64,000 nt of DNA, from positions 5,292,501-5,356,500 of the forward strand of contig CM034388.1 in the NCBI GenBank assembly GCA_019925095.2. Reading direction: 5' to 3'. The notes under the pieces are model-generated. The model searched no databases. It had not been told where the DNA came from and worked only from the letters and a program-made list of their open reading frames with translations. Origin of the DNA: Dendrolimus kikuchii (lineage: Eukaryota; Arthropoda; Insecta; Lepidoptera; Lasiocampidae). Each line of letters opens with the position of its first letter. The first letter of the stretch is position 1. The position numbers and the translations under genes are program-made. This document shows, one piece after another, positions 45,418 through 56,974 of this stretch.

Positions 45418-45622
45418 TTCTCCTATAGAACAGCAAGGTGTCATTCATTCCCATGCGCCCTCTAAACTTGGTTCCGTCAGATGCGTATTGAACATTGGAG
45501 CAATGCTTTCCTTCCCATTGGGGTAGGTCAGTTGAACCCCTATACGTGTCAATGAGACCAGAATACCTAATATCAGTCGCTCCAGTGAAGATAGTCTCGT
45601 AGTCGCCGTTAAAATCGTACAT
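45418..45622 (-). CDS. exon of a CD36 / scavenger receptor class B protein
   Basis: On the minus strand a good acceptor (TTTCTTTTACAG) precedes an open 205-bp exon that ends at a possible donor, AGAA|GTATAA, in phase 1. The 68 residues start MYDFNGDYETIFTGATDI, continue SGLIDTYRGSTDLPQWEGKH and CSNVQYASDGTKF, and end NDTLLFYRRS. This matches the mid-ectodomain of CD36-family receptors: the FNG, I-D-Y-G, W-G-C and N/Q-SDGTKF pattern just before the conserved S-CR motif. Family members are two-pass membrane proteins that bind lipids or carotenoids; which paralogue this is cannot be told. The neighbouring exons were not found, so introns are long. A LINE sits 35 bases upstream of the acceptor. 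Confidence 0.8.
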
Positions 45623-45655
45623 CTGTAAAAGAAATAAATAGTGTTTAAAACTGGC

Positions 45656-46165
45656 ACATACATACATACATAACTTCACGCCAGATCCCTTGCGGGGTAG
45701 GCACGAACAACAGAGCGCCATTTAGGCTTATTCTTACACACCTCACTTGCTTCTTTGACATTAATAACTCTTGTCATGCACACTCGTCTGTTCTTAAGGC
45801 TCCTGACCTCACCTTCTGCTAGTACACGATCAATTTGATCATGGAAGGTGTGTCGTGGCCTTCCATGACTTCTGCATCCATCCACTTTTGCATTGTATAT
45901 CTGTTTAGTCATTCTTTCATCATGCATTCTTTCCACATGCCCGAACCAGCGGAGCATTCCTTTCCTTACCTTCACCCCGACACTTTCTTTCAGACCAAAT
46001 CTCTTTCTTACTTCGGTATTAGGAACGCGGTCCGCGAGCGTCACTCCGCAGATTTTGCGCAGTGTTCGCATCTCAACCGCGTTTACTCTACTTTCATGCT
46101 CTCTCTTCCATACCCAACTCTCGTTTCCATACGTGAGCGTAGGTACCAACACCGGTACAGCAAAT
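45656..46165 (-). pseudogene. RTE-like LINE (family H), longest C-terminal fragment
   Basis: An open minus frame covers PVLVPTLTYGNESWVWKREH, then VNAVEMRTLRKICGVTLADR, VRKGMLRWFGHVERMHDERM, CKNKPKWRSVVRAYPARDLA and a stop. The tail is a TATG microsatellite (45659-45674). No reverse transcriptase catalytic domain remains (5' truncated). It lies in the intron of the CD36-like gene, 35 bases before the exon, in the same orientation. Confidence 0.85.
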
Positions 46166-46179
46166 ATATAAATAGCCAA

Positions 46180-46830
46180 TCAATATTACAATAGACTAAA
46201 AACAAATAACGAAGGACTAAATTTTATAGGCTTTAAAACTAATAAATAACTACCCACGTGTTTAGTCATAAATTTAGCGAAATCCATGCGAAATAGTATT
46301 TCCTACCTACATTTGGTTAGGTTTGTACCGACTATGGCTACTGACCTCAGATTTTTACATTCAGTTCCTACACGAAATATTATAGTGAATTCCAGTAGTA
46401 ACTACCTAGTAACACAAAGTACAAGGTCACATAAATTAAAAAAAAAAAATACTATTATGAATCACTCTCTCTCGGTAAGCTCGGTACCCTTTATTCTCAT
46501 TTCCTACAATTGTCCTACACGGACCGGGGCTTGTCCTTGGGTGCATTTTTATATGGTGTAAACAGTGATAGTCGTTGGTCAGTATCACGTCATGTTTAGA
46601 TTAATCTTTTCAAGGGGCCTCTAAAAGTCCGGACCATTTTTATACCCCGTGATTATGAGAGACATACAAGCACTATTGTGAAATTACTAAATATTGTAAA
46701 ATCAATATTTATAATAATTACGTAGGTATTTATAACGGTCTGGAGTAGATCGCCTATGGGGAGAAGACAGCTTATAGTACTACAATGTATATGCAACAAC
46801 TAAATAAATAAATCAGTATACAAACACGCA
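46180..46830. other. no gene seen
   Basis: AT-rich, no supportable feature. Confidence 0.4.
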
Positions 46831-46834
46831 CATT

Positions 46835-47032
46835 GTAAATATATTCAAAATCTAAGCAAGTTACGTTTGTGTTATAGGTAATATACAACGGACTACTCCG
46901 GCCGATCCCAGGCACCCAGACCATAGTAAAAAACGAAAAGTTCGATTACTAAATTTACTACGTCAGGAATCGAAACCGCAGCTTCTGTGTTGTAGTGAGC
47001 TCGGCCGGTAAAAGTTCAACCGACTCAATTGT
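46835..47032 (-). mobile_element. tRNA-derived SINE (family S), diverged copy
   Basis: Body and head order are intact on the minus strand (GTAATATACAACGGACTACT near the left) but the B-box is altered (GGTTTCGATTCC) and the head is decayed. Confidence 0.75.
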
Positions 47033-47330
47033 ACCTATACTTTATCGTGAATTTTATTACGCATTAGCAATTTATTGACGTTTTATAATTTGATAGATTT
47101 GATCATAAACTCGCGGATCCCACGATATTCCGTTGCCATATATATATTTATAACTAACGTCTGCGGCTCCGCCCGCTTTATCCACATGTAGTCTTACAAT
47201 AATAAAAAAATATTATGCTAATGAAACCACATAAATTAAATTGATTTTTTGCGTCACATGTTGGTAACATACTACAAAGAATCAAGTTGTTCTTGTTTTC
47301 TTAATTCATGATTTATAGTATTTATATATT

Positions 47331-47495
47331 AGGTGATGTCAGGAGCCTTAAGAACAGACGAGCGTGCATGACAAGAGTTATGAATGTCAAAGAAGCAAGT
47401 GAGGTGTGTAAGAATAAGCCTGAATGGCGCTCTGTTGTTCGTGCCTACCCCGTAAGGGAACTGGCGTGAAGTTATGTATGTATGTATGTATATAT
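47331..47495 (+). pseudogene. RTE-like LINE (family H), 3' fragment
   Basis: Codes RSLKNRRACMTRVMNVKEAS and the end, then a TATG tail. A CTAG-led Helitron-type end (CTAGCTTTGCTCGCCAATTT, about 47510) follows at once. Confidence 0.8.
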
Positions 47496-47678
47496 TAAAC
47501 TAGCTTTGCTCGCCAATTTCGTTTGTGCGGTCTTGATTTTTATATTCATAATTGAAAACATGAATGGATGTAGTGTTGGCAACACCAACATAACATAATA
47601 TATATTTTTTTAAACTTGCAACACTACCGTTGCTTTTTCTTTCTTCTTCCATTTTGGTTGTAGCCGAGTTCACACGCA

Positions 47679-48004
47679 TCCCTATTAATATTATAAATGC
47701 GAAAGTAACTCTGTCTGTCTGTCTGTCTGTCTGTTCCGTTTTCACGTAAAAACTACTGGACCGATTTGGCTGAAACTCAGTATATATATATTTTCGATGC
47801 CGAGAATGAACATAGGATACTTTTTATCCCGGAAAATGGGATAGTTTCCGGGATAAAAGTATATTTGTCTCTCTGTTTGTTATCCTTTTATGGAAAGACT
47901 ATTGGACCGATTTGGCTGATACTCGGTACATATGTAATTTGAATACCGAGGGTAGCCAAGGGATACTTTTCATCCCGGATACTGGGATAGATTTTGGGAT
48001 AGAT
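47679..48004 (+). mobile_element. Helitron-like element, 5' part, entering a minisatellite
   Basis: The 5' end TCCCTATTAATATTATAAAT follows an A. CTGT repeats and two 'GACCGATTTGGCTGA' blocks follow. It runs without a break into the G/T minisatellite through GGGATAGATTTAGG. Confidence 0.65.
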
Positions 48005-49162
48005 TTAGGTAGTTTTGTTTAGTTTAGTTGTTTTGGTAGTTGTGGTAGTTTTGGTTGGTAGTTTTGCTATTTTCGGTAGTTTATGCTGGTAGTTTTGGTA
48101 GTTTCGGTTGTTTTGGTAGTTTTGGTAGCTGTAGTAGTTTTGGTAGTTGTGGTAGTTTTGTTTTGTAGATTTGGGAGTTTCGGTAGATTTGGTAGTTGTG
48201 GTAGTTTTGATTGGTAGATTTAGTAATTGTGGTAGTTTAGGTAGTTGTGGTAGTTTTGGTTTGTAGATTTGATAGTTATGGTAGTTTTGGTTGGTAGATT
48301 TGGTTATTTTGGTAGTTGTGGTAGTTTTGATAGTTGTGGTAGTTTTGGTTTGTAGATTTGGTAGTTTTGGTTGGTCGATTTGGTATATTCGGTTGTTTTG
48401 GTAGTTGCGGTAGTTTTGATAGTTGTGGTAGTTTTGGTAGTTGTGGTAGTTTTGGTAGTTGTGGTAGTTTTGGTAGTTTTGATAGTTGTGGTAGTTTTGG
48501 TAGTTATGATAGTTGTGGTAGTTTTGGTAGTTTTGATAGTTGTGGTAGTTTTGATAGTTGTGGTAGTTTTGGTAGTTGTGGTAGTTTTGGTAGTTTTGAT
48601 AGTGGTGGTAGTTTTGGTAGTTTTGATAGTTTTGGTAGTTTTGATAGTTGTGGTAGTTTTGGTAGTTTTTATAGTTGTGGTAGTTTTGATAGTTGTGGTA
48701 GTATTGGTAGTTTTGATAGTTGTGGTAGTTTTGAGAGTTGTGGTAGTTTTGGTAGTTTTTGTAGTTGTGGTAGTTTTGGTAGTTGTGGAAGTTTTGGTAG
48801 TTGTGGTAGTTGTGGTAGTTTTGGTATTTTTGATAGTTGTGGTAATTTTGGTAGTTGTGGTAGTTTTGGTAGTTTTGATAGTTGTGGTAGTTTTGGTAGT
48901 TTTGATAGTTGTGGTAGTTTTGGTAGTTGCAGTAGTTTTGATAGTTGTGGTAGTTTTGGTAGTTGTGGTAGTTTTGGTAGTTTTGATAGTTGTGGTAGTT
49001 TTGGTAGTTTTGATAGTTGTGGTAGTTTTGGTAGTTTTGATAGTTGTGGCAGTTTAGGTAGTTGTGGTAGTTTTAGTTGGTGGATTTGGTAGTTTTGGTT
49101 GGTAATTTGGTAGTTTCGGTAGTTTTAGTACGTTTGGTAGTTTTGGTCGTTTGTGTAGTTTA
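48005..49162 (+). repeat. 1.15-kb minisatellite of 9-bp units
   Basis: Units GGTAGTTTT, GGTAGTTGT and GATAGTTGT are repeated over 100 times, with 18- and 27-base higher-order patterns in 48395-49075. The plus strand is almost free of C. Because 9 is a multiple of 3, two frames stay open (Gly-Ser-Cys/Phe and Val/Leu-Ile repeats); these are not evidence of a gene. Confidence 0.95.
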
Positions 49163-49263
49163 CACAATATTTAGTTATATAAATAAAACTAGAACGGGTT
49201 GAAATAAGGTATTAAAGTTTGTATGGGGGACCAATCATTTATCAAGTTTATAGATATAAAAAT

Positions 49264-49476
49264 TCATAATCTTTAAAAAAATGCGACTTTCACTCTATCT
49301 GTCTGTCTGAATACCGAAAATGGACATAGATACTATTCATCCCGGTAGATGGGATAGTTTGCGATATAAAATGAAGTAAATCTTCCGAGGAATATATCCT
49401 GTATTAACGCCTACTCTTAAAACAAGAGGTACGCACTAGAGTTTGACGCGCGGCGGAGCCGCGGAGTAAACTCTAG
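49264..49476 (+). mobile_element. Helitron-like element with perfect 3' hairpin
   Basis: The 3' end has CGCGGCGGAGCCGCG (six-base stem, three-base loop), then GAGTAAACTCTAG followed by T. The 5' part (TCATAATCTTTAAAAAAATG, CTATCTGTCTGTCTG) is a decayed form of the start at 47679. Confidence 0.6.
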
Positions 49477-49588
49477 TTTGTTATATAAAAGTGATTTATT
49501 ATAAGTTTTCACCACTAACAGTTTTTAACTTCTACGACCAGGGTACCTATCGTCCACACCATCAGCATCGAACGAAATATATATTATA

Positions 49589-49828
49589 CTAGCTTCTACC
49601 CGCGACTTCGTCCGCGTGGAATAGTTAAAAAAAACCCCCGATTATGAAACATTCTCCATTGGCGCTCCGCTCCTATTGGTCTTAGCGTGATGATATATAG
49701 CCTATAGCCTTCCTCGATAAATAGGTTATCTAACCCTGAAAGAATTTTTCAAATTAGACCAGTAGTTCATGAGATTAGCGCGTTCAAGCAAACAAACAAA
49801 CAATAAAACTCTTCGGCTTTATATATTA
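49589..49828 (-). mobile_element. Helitron-like family C, copy 6 (best preserved)
   Basis: CTAGCTTCTACCCGCGACTT at the left, then the ACGCGGACGAAGTCGCGG-type hairpin on the minus strand, and all body blocks through CAAACAAACAATAAAACTCT. Confidence 0.7.
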
Positions 49829-49829
49829 C

Positions 49830-51480
49830 AATTATTATTGACAATTGCGGAGAGCCCGTAGACCATATGCAGACATGGAGTAATAAGTAACAACTTACAA
49901 TTTCCTTATTATATTTTAACTAAAGTATTCGTAGTATTTCATGTCAAGCTTATTACTACACTGTCGAACAAACTTTTCATACTTAAATAATAATTATCTT
50001 CGCTTTATTAGATCGATTTTTTAAAAGCGTGTTCTTTGATTTTGTTGTGCAAATCTAATACTTACCGATTTACAAATTTAGACCGCGAGAAAGCCAGATT
50101 AAAATACCTAATGTTTATTTATAAACAAATAAGGCAATAATTCTGAACTGCCAACGATAACAATATCAACTGCTGTCTATATTCTGTTATAATAAATACA
50201 TACATATGGAACATTCAGAGATATTGCAAAGTTCATTATTCTCATTAGAAGTCTGCATATTAAAATGTGTCTCTACACGACTTATGTATCGAGCCAGTGT
50301 CAAGTACTATATCTGTTTTAGAATGATGTTCTATTCTATTCTTCTTCTGCTGGGACTTCATTCACGTCAGTGTTAAAAATTAAGTCTGTGGTCGAATGCA
50401 TCTTATCTAAAGCGTTTGAGTTTTTGGCGGGAACTGAAAGGAGATGTTGTGCTGTGCAGTTTTATTTTCTAAAAATGTGTAAAATTACTCTAAAATGAAC
50501 AATAGTTGTAGGATATTGATAGTTTTTGTGTAGTAATTATGTGTCTTGTGAGAAATGTGAACTGTAAAGTCAAATGTGGCCTTTTGAGTTGTCACAAGAA
50601 CTCCGTTGAATGGCACTAGCTGATAACCTACAGTTCAGCTGTGCTACACATAGGTTTAAGAAAATGAAGTAACTACATTGAATCTAAGATCTGGCTTAAA
50701 GGCCTAGCTGTCAAGCCATAAAAAAAATTAAAGCGTTAAAAAATAACGCCGTTGACGCATAGCTACATGACTGTATGTACAGTTTATACATACGTTATTT
50801 GTCAATATTTTTAACGTCATTAACTATGTCGCATGTCAGCTAACGCCTTAAACGCTTCTTGCATTACTTTTCCCAATGTCAAAGTAAAAATGACAGATGT
50901 AGTAGAATCGGAAATCAATTTATAATAACAATTTTGGGTAGAAGTCCTTTGAAAAGCAGCCAATTCAGCAAGTGTTTTTTTTAAAACAGTGCCAAGAATT
51001 ATTAGAGTAGGATAGTAAATTAAATAAGGAAAAAAAGCCTTTCGTTTTCTTATAGCGCATTTTATAAAATATATGTTGTTTAAGCGCCTAGTTATTTATA
51101 AATAGTAAATAGAAAATATTATTAAAAAATAATCAAATTTTAAACAAAGCCGTCAAAGATTTTTCAACTAAGCATACTTCATTCTGTTTACAACTGCTGC
51201 TAAATTCATATCATTTCCATTTGCTACGCTAGCTAGCGCTATGTCGATGAGTCTTCGAACAATAACTTGCTCTTAACAGGTGGACACTTTTTCCACTTGT
51301 CCCCCATACAAGATGGTTCTCCTGATTTCATCCCTCCATAGTATATATGTAAGTGGAGTGTCATGTGTATATACTTCTATAATCACAGATTTCGCCAAGC
51401 CTGCACTATTAATTTGACTTTAACAATAAACAAAAGTATATAATTATATGCCTGTGTGTTTCAAATACATGTTTTTTTTT
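49830..51480. other. no gene seen
   Basis: AT-rich and apparently unique. No exon was recognised. Confidence 0.45.
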
Positions 51481-51485
51481 ATTGA

Positions 51486-51652
51486 TTAAATGTATTTTTT
51501 ATGCATAATCTTTAAAAAAATATTAGCATTCCGCAATTCTTCTCTATATAAATTATAAGTGTGCGAAATTTCATACTCCTCCGTCCGCGCTATTTTCGTA
51601 AAAAGGAGTACAAAGTTTTTGCTGTGTTTTGTTTCACGTATTAATATATAGA
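51486..51652 (-). repeat. repeat family E, uninterrupted copy
   Basis: On the minus strand it reads through AAACTTTGTACTCC, ATTTCGCACACTTATAATTT and ATATAGAGAAGAATTG without a break; the break-point of 27061 falls in CACTTA|TAATTT. Confidence 0.8.
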
Positions 51653-51659
51653 TAAATGA

Positions 51660-52250
51660 ATGGCAAATAATTTCAAGATAATTTGAGTTTTGTTTATAAA
51701 TGATCGAAGCAAATTCAGTCATGACCTAATTAGATAGGTGTGTTGCAAAATTTTTTCGACCTTGATTTAAAATTATGTTTGCGAAATAGTTGTGGCCGTC
51801 AATTCTTTAGTGCTTGTTTTTTTTTGTAAGAAAGACGGGCAAGCAAGCAGACAAGCAATACATCACCACTATTGGCCAGCTGGTTGTTCACAAAACAGCC
51901 ACAGCTAAGTTGACAGCCATTTCGTCAACTGGCTAATTAATGATTGTCGAATAAAACCGAAAACCAACAACTGACAAGTTTGCGACTTACAGCCGGTTCC
52001 TATATCTTACCGACCCTTCAAGAAAAGTTGCAAATAGCTTTAGTGTATAAATAATTTGAATACTTGAAAAATAAAAATATTTTCCAAGTGATATTTAGTA
52101 ATCTAAGAATTCAATAAGTACCCACCTAACAATATTCGAATGATTATAAATAATATATAAAAATAAATTTTAATTTCTTTGGCAGGTAGAATATTGTATC
52201 TTGCACTAATTAAATTATTCGAATTAAGTATACCTATATACATGTATATA
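51660..52250. other. no gene seen
   Basis: Only a short family F edge (GCCGGTTCCTATATCTTACC, 51992-52011). Confidence 0.4.
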
Positions 52251-52254
52251 ATAT

Positions 52255-52734
52255 TGTTACGAGTTAGCGGGACTCGAATTAAAATGCCGTTAAAATTATT
52301 ATAGAGTTTATTACAGATATACAAACACGTATAACATAGGTACAAATATAGCCGAACATAACAAATCCAAACGTAATGCAGAAGGCCGTAAGTCAATAAA
52401 ACGCGCAAAGTCCGTCACTATTACATTCCCGAATGCACACACGTCACGCCCGTATCTTAGTCATTGCTTAACTGCCTCCTCTGTCCATCAGGCCGTTTTA
52501 TACTTCACAAATGCAAAATAATCCGCAACACCTGGCTAATGATGCTAACGACCGAGTACAATAAGACAATAGGTTATTCCCCACAATAATTAGAAATGTA
52601 TGCCAATAAATAAGTGAACAAAAAAGACGATCATAAAAGGATTACAATCAGTTCAAATGCCGACAGGTAATAAAATGTGCTTTTACAGATTTGTACGTGG
52701 AATTTATGTCTTTGTCGGCGTCTAGGTTGTAACA
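52255..52734 (+). mobile_element. solo LTR (family ATAT-LTR, copy 4)
   Basis: Starts TGTTACGAGTTAGCGGG and ends GGTTGTAACA. ATAT flanks both ends (52251-52254, 52735-52738). 480 bp. The inner text 'CGCGCAAAGTCCGTCACTA' is shared with copies 1-3. Confidence 0.88.
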
Positions 52735-52989
52735 ATATTATAAGATTATGAACATCACCATAAACGAATTCGAATACGTGTCGTTATTACTAAAAATCAT
52801 TTATTGAAAGAACTATTATAATCTTTAAATGTTCATTCAGTTTATGCTTTCAAAACGTGATGGAGGTGTTACTGATATATTATTTTCTGGTGGCATTATC
52901 ATTTTGGATAATTTTTGGAAGTCCATTGGAATCATATTTGAATCAGTATCATATTCTGGCGACACAACTTGAATCCCTTGGATTAGGTT

Positions 52990-53085
52990 CATTTACCTTA
53001 CTACCAGTTAAAATTTGACATAAGCTTTCAATCGATGGTAAGGCATGTGAATGAATAGTAAGATATAAGTACCGGCCATTAGCCG
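52990..53085. mobile_element. fold-back MITE (family F), truncated copy
   Basis: GGTTCATTTACCTTACTACC to GAATAGTAAGATATAAGTAC and CGGCCATTAG. The outer left arm is missing. Confidence 0.7.
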
Positions 53086-53089
53086 TGAG

Positions 53090-53705
53090 CCGTCGCCGTC
53101 CATTCACCAACTAGCTAAGTGGTCAAAAAAACTGAAAACCGACCACTGACGATCGATGAGTCATTCACCCATTAGCCGAAAAACTATCAAGTGGTTTTTT
53201 AGTCACTTAAATGAACAACGATCAACCGGATGGAAGTTTTTGGAATTTCGGTGATTATAGCGTTTTACTATTTCTCCCACAGAGCTTGATTTTCTGTGCA
53301 CTATGCTTTTGCCCATTTTAAGTCATTAGTTATTTAGCTTCTGTGTCCGTAATCACAAACCCTGTCCTACCATTCCTTCCGGAATACAGCTAAACTGTTT
53401 GAAGGAAGGAAAAGCAGGACGGTAGTATTAAAATTAAACTTCTCGACATAAGTTATACTATATTTCAATAGATAGCATTTTATTAAATTTAAAATCTTAA
53501 GGCTCCTATTGCCGCAAAAGGTTGAAAATGGGGTGCAAACGAAACAACTTTTCGTTGGTATTTACTCATCAATAATTTACCAAAAAACACAAATCTTCAC
53601 GAAATGAGACATAACGTAGTTTTTTCGTAATTTTTCTAGTTATTTTAAGTTAAGAGCATAATTCACTAAATTACTTACAAATTACTTACAAATTACTTAC
53701 TTACT
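53090..53705. other. no gene seen
   Basis: AT-rich, mostly unique. The block ACAAATTACTTAC is repeated just before the next LINE. Confidence 0.4.
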
Positions 53706-53708
53706 AGC

Positions 53709-53880
53709 GGAGGGTGATGTCAGGAGCCTTAAGAACAGACGAGTGTGCATGACAAGAGTTATGAATGTCAAAGAAGCAAGTGAGGTGTGTAAGAATAAGC
53801 CTAAATGGCACTCTGTTGTTCGTGCCTACCCCGCAAGGGAACTGGCGTGAAGTTATGTATGTATGTATGTATGTATGTAC
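53709..53880 (+). pseudogene. RTE-like LINE (family H), 3' fragment
   Basis: Same final ~50 codons as the other copies, then a TATG tail. ACTTACAAATTA occurs both before and after, a possible target duplication. Confidence 0.8.
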
Positions 53881-53884
53881 TTAC

Positions 53885-54525
53885 AAATTATTGACATGGA
53901 ACCATTTTACAAAGACGACACTAAATTCATAAAGGATTTAAAAAATATATTAAGAATTAAATGCTGTTACATTTTGGACGATTTTTTTACAAATTTTTTT
54001 AAATTAAGAAGGCTCATTGCCATTTATTAATTTTAATTTTTAAAATTTAGCTTAATTGTTGAAATAGTTTTTATGGATCTATGATCGAAAATAAATAAAT
54101 AATAATAATTATTAATTTTTTGTGCAATAATTTGATCCGCGCCTCTAAATACCATTGCCATACTCTATTATTGAATATTGAAGTACTATCAGCCGATGAA
54201 TATCCCACTATTGGGCTCGGGCCATATTATTTCTGGGGAACGAACTCAATTATATTTTGACTATCAAAAATCTAAGTTTAAAATAGTTCACTTGGTACAG
54301 ATAATTACTACAACATCTGACTAGACTGCATAGACTTTAACATCTTGACTACAAATTATAGCAAATTGAAAAACAGACAAAACGTCACACTGTATTGTTG
54401 TGTAAATTCGAATGACTTTTTTATGAAACCAAACGTTCAGAATGATTGCAGTAAACAATCTTAAGATGGATTAAGCGTTCAAAAGTATAAACATTAAAGT
54501 TAAGAGCCCGCCGTATCTAACGTGT
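53885..54525. other. no gene; short LINE tail at 54187-54240
   Basis: CTATCAGCCGATGAATATCC and TGGGCTCGGGCC match the tail type at 38996. Confidence 0.4.
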
Positions 54526-54529
54526 ATAA

Positions 54530-54770
54530 AAATTACAAGTATCTATGATTACCTTAAAAAACATTTTGAATTTCTTCCGTATCCTCATAATTTCCGCCTT
54601 TCTACTAAACTGAAGCTCCCGCGCATAACTCAACTTTTACTGTTAAGGGTATACAGCTTTGGAACACGCTTCCTGTTGCCTGTTACTATCAGACAAGCAA
54701 AATTGCTAGCGATATTTAAAGCTATGATCAAAAAATACTACCTGTCGTTGGAATATGATATTTAAATTCA
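54530..54770 (+). pseudogene. reverse transcriptase C-terminal scrap
   Basis: The plus strand reads approximately LKLPRITQLLLLRVYSFGTR then FKAMIKKYYL, like the 'WN-LP...FKK-LK-Y' tail of LINE ORF2 proteins. It is short and decayed. Confidence 0.45.
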
Positions 54771-54806
54771 TTTATAAACATTTATATATTTTGTAGATAT
54801 GTATTT

Positions 54807-55050
54807 GACGGCCTCTATGGTTGAGCGGGCTAAGCCTTTGCCGGCGTACCTCACTGCAACGCAGAGGTTCCGGGTTCGATTCCTGGTATAGTAAATTTCG
54901 GAAATGTATTTTCTCCGTTATTTACTATGGTCTGGGTGTCTGGGATCGGCCCCAGAGTAGTCCGTTGTATATTACCCATAACACAAGCGTAACTTGCTTA
55001 ATTTGGGGATATACAATGTGTGTGTTTGTCTGCCGATTATTATTATTATT
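54807..55050 (+). mobile_element. tRNA-derived SINE (family S), near-consensus copy
   Basis: The B-box GGTTCGATTCC is intact and the A-box-like stretch reads TGGTTGAGCGG. All body and tail blocks are present, ending in a TTATTATTATT tail. Confidence 0.92.
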
Positions 55051-55224
55051 TCACATATATTTATTTACATTCTTTTTTATGTTTTTTTAATACATATATA
55101 TATAAAAAATAAATACATATTAAAAAAATATAAAAGATGACGTCTTATTATTATTTGTATAGTATGTGTATTAAGTATATATCTATGTAATATATACAAT
55201 TTCTGCACATATATATATACATAT

Positions 55225-55372
55225 ATATATATACATACATAACTTCACGCCAGTTCCCTTGCGGGGTAGGCACGGACAACAGAGCGCCATTCAGGCTTAT
55301 TCTTACACACCTCACTTGCTTCTTTGACATTCATAACTCTTGTCATGCACGCTCTTGTCATGCACGCTCGTA
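55225..55372 (-). pseudogene. RTE-like LINE (family H), 3' fragment
   Basis: ATACATACATAACTTCACGC is the inverse tail and end. The 15 bases CTTGTCATGCACGCT are duplicated in tandem at the truncated edge, and TA runs flank both sides. Confidence 0.78.
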
Positions 55373-55379
55373 TATATAT

Positions 55380-56715
55380 ATCACTTATGTATTTATTATT
55401 AAAATGTAAGTAGTTCGTACTATATATTACGTGTACCGCCATCGCCATTATTATCTCAGTTCATTCCTGGGGTTTGCTGGAAGAGATCGCTTTTTAGCGA
55501 TAAGACCGTCCTTTATACAATAACAATATATAATTTTGGTCTTTAAGTTCATTTTTGTATTGTTGTATAATAAAGTGTTATCTCACTATCAATCAAGTAT
55601 CTATAATATTGAGACAGTAGAAATTTTTTAGAATGTCAATGCACGAATTTCTTAAAATTTATTTGCGATACTTTTTCATTTCTGCGAAAACCGTGACTTA
55701 TCACATTCTCCCGCTTTCAACAGATGATAATAATAATATATACTATTAAGGTTCTGGAGCCATTTTGGCAAAAAGTTTTGATACTTGATTATATCATAAT
55801 ATTTTTCTCGATAGCTAATAGATCTATGTTGGATGAAATTTAGTAGGAATACACTGAACTCATACAAATGTTTGTAACTACAAGAAAAATTGGCTTAAAC
55901 TCGCCACTAAACTTAGTAAAACGTCGACTCAACACGAATTTACTACTTCCAGCGCAAATAAATTTCCCACGTACAAAATATAAAAACGGAGTGTTTCTCC
56001 AAATCTCGAGCAATCACTTTGGGTAATTGGAACGAACAATGCATAGGATGGGCTCTTAAATCTCGTTAATGTTACATTATTCTTTTTTGCAGTTGGCTAT
56101 CTAAAAATACGTCGTTATTAACAGTTATAATTACATGAAAAAATGGCTAAAAGATTCCGTTCGGGATTCCCAGTCGATAACGTTTTGCCAAAATCATGTT
56201 TGGCCTCGATTTTTTGTTAATCTGTATTATTTTTAAACCACAAAGCATATTCAAATTATAAGTGGCTTGTGGCGTCACAACAGCCATTTAATAATAAGCT
56301 TATTAAATCTTGAAAACATTGTTTACTGTAATCTTTTATTTTTTTATGATAGACGGGGACTTATATCTCTGGTTTCTAGATCTTTCTATTCTAAATTGAG
56401 CAGTTCCTTATCGTACGTTACTCGGCGGATGGGAGCAAAACGAAAAATGCTGACCGTTGTCGTATTATTATACAATTTGTAATTTTAATGCAATGAAATA
56501 AAATCTAAAAAATAATATTGATGAACTTCAATGGTCTTTGAAACTTCGTTCTAACCAGGTGTTCCAAAAACAACTCATTAGTTTTGTTTAATTTAATTGT
56601 TGATAGCCGTAAAATATACGTAGATACATATATACATGGTAGAGCCATGCTAAAACCATCTTGATTTAAAGCTGTTAGGGCCAGCTCGATCGGTGTCATA
56701 CAACGATCTCACACA
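55380..56715. other. no gene seen
   Basis: AT-rich, apparently unique. Confidence 0.45.
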
Positions 56716-56719
56716 ATAT

Positions 56720-56970
56720 TGGAGTGAAACGATTAGCCTTGAGCTAATTGTGTTTCGTGCAATGATAGACGCTTCCGATGGCCTACTTGCTCCCTCTCCT
56801 CTATCCAATCTTCCCTATCTCATCCCCTCTATTCCATTCTTCCTGTCTCTTCCCTCTATCTTAACCCCATAATATATTCTATTTATCCCATCCCAAAGGC
56901 TGGCAACACGTTGGCTTCGCCATTGGTGTTAGAAACGCTACCTGTTTGCCAACTTCACAATAAAAAAATG
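56720..56970 (+). repeat. Jockey/CR1-like LINE 3' UTR
   Basis: A CT-rich stretch (CCTCTCCTCTATCCAATC, TTCCCTCTATC) leads to ATCCCATCCCAAAGGCTGGC, AACACGTTGGCTTCGCC and an A tail. I know this order from lepidopteran LINE 3' UTRs. Confidence 0.6.
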
Positions 56971-56974
56971 TAGA

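Noticed and set aside
45835..46194. 119-codon plus frame
   Set aside because: It is the opposite strand of the RTE-like LINE C-terminus.
48358..49092. Long open frame for a Gly/Ser/Cys-rich protein
   Set aside because: It is produced by a 9-bp tandem repeat; a second frame is open for the same reason and no start, splice or flank signal supports a gene.
48005..49162. CRISPR-like direct repeats
   Set aside because: The units are contiguous 9-mers with no spacers, in a eukaryotic genome.
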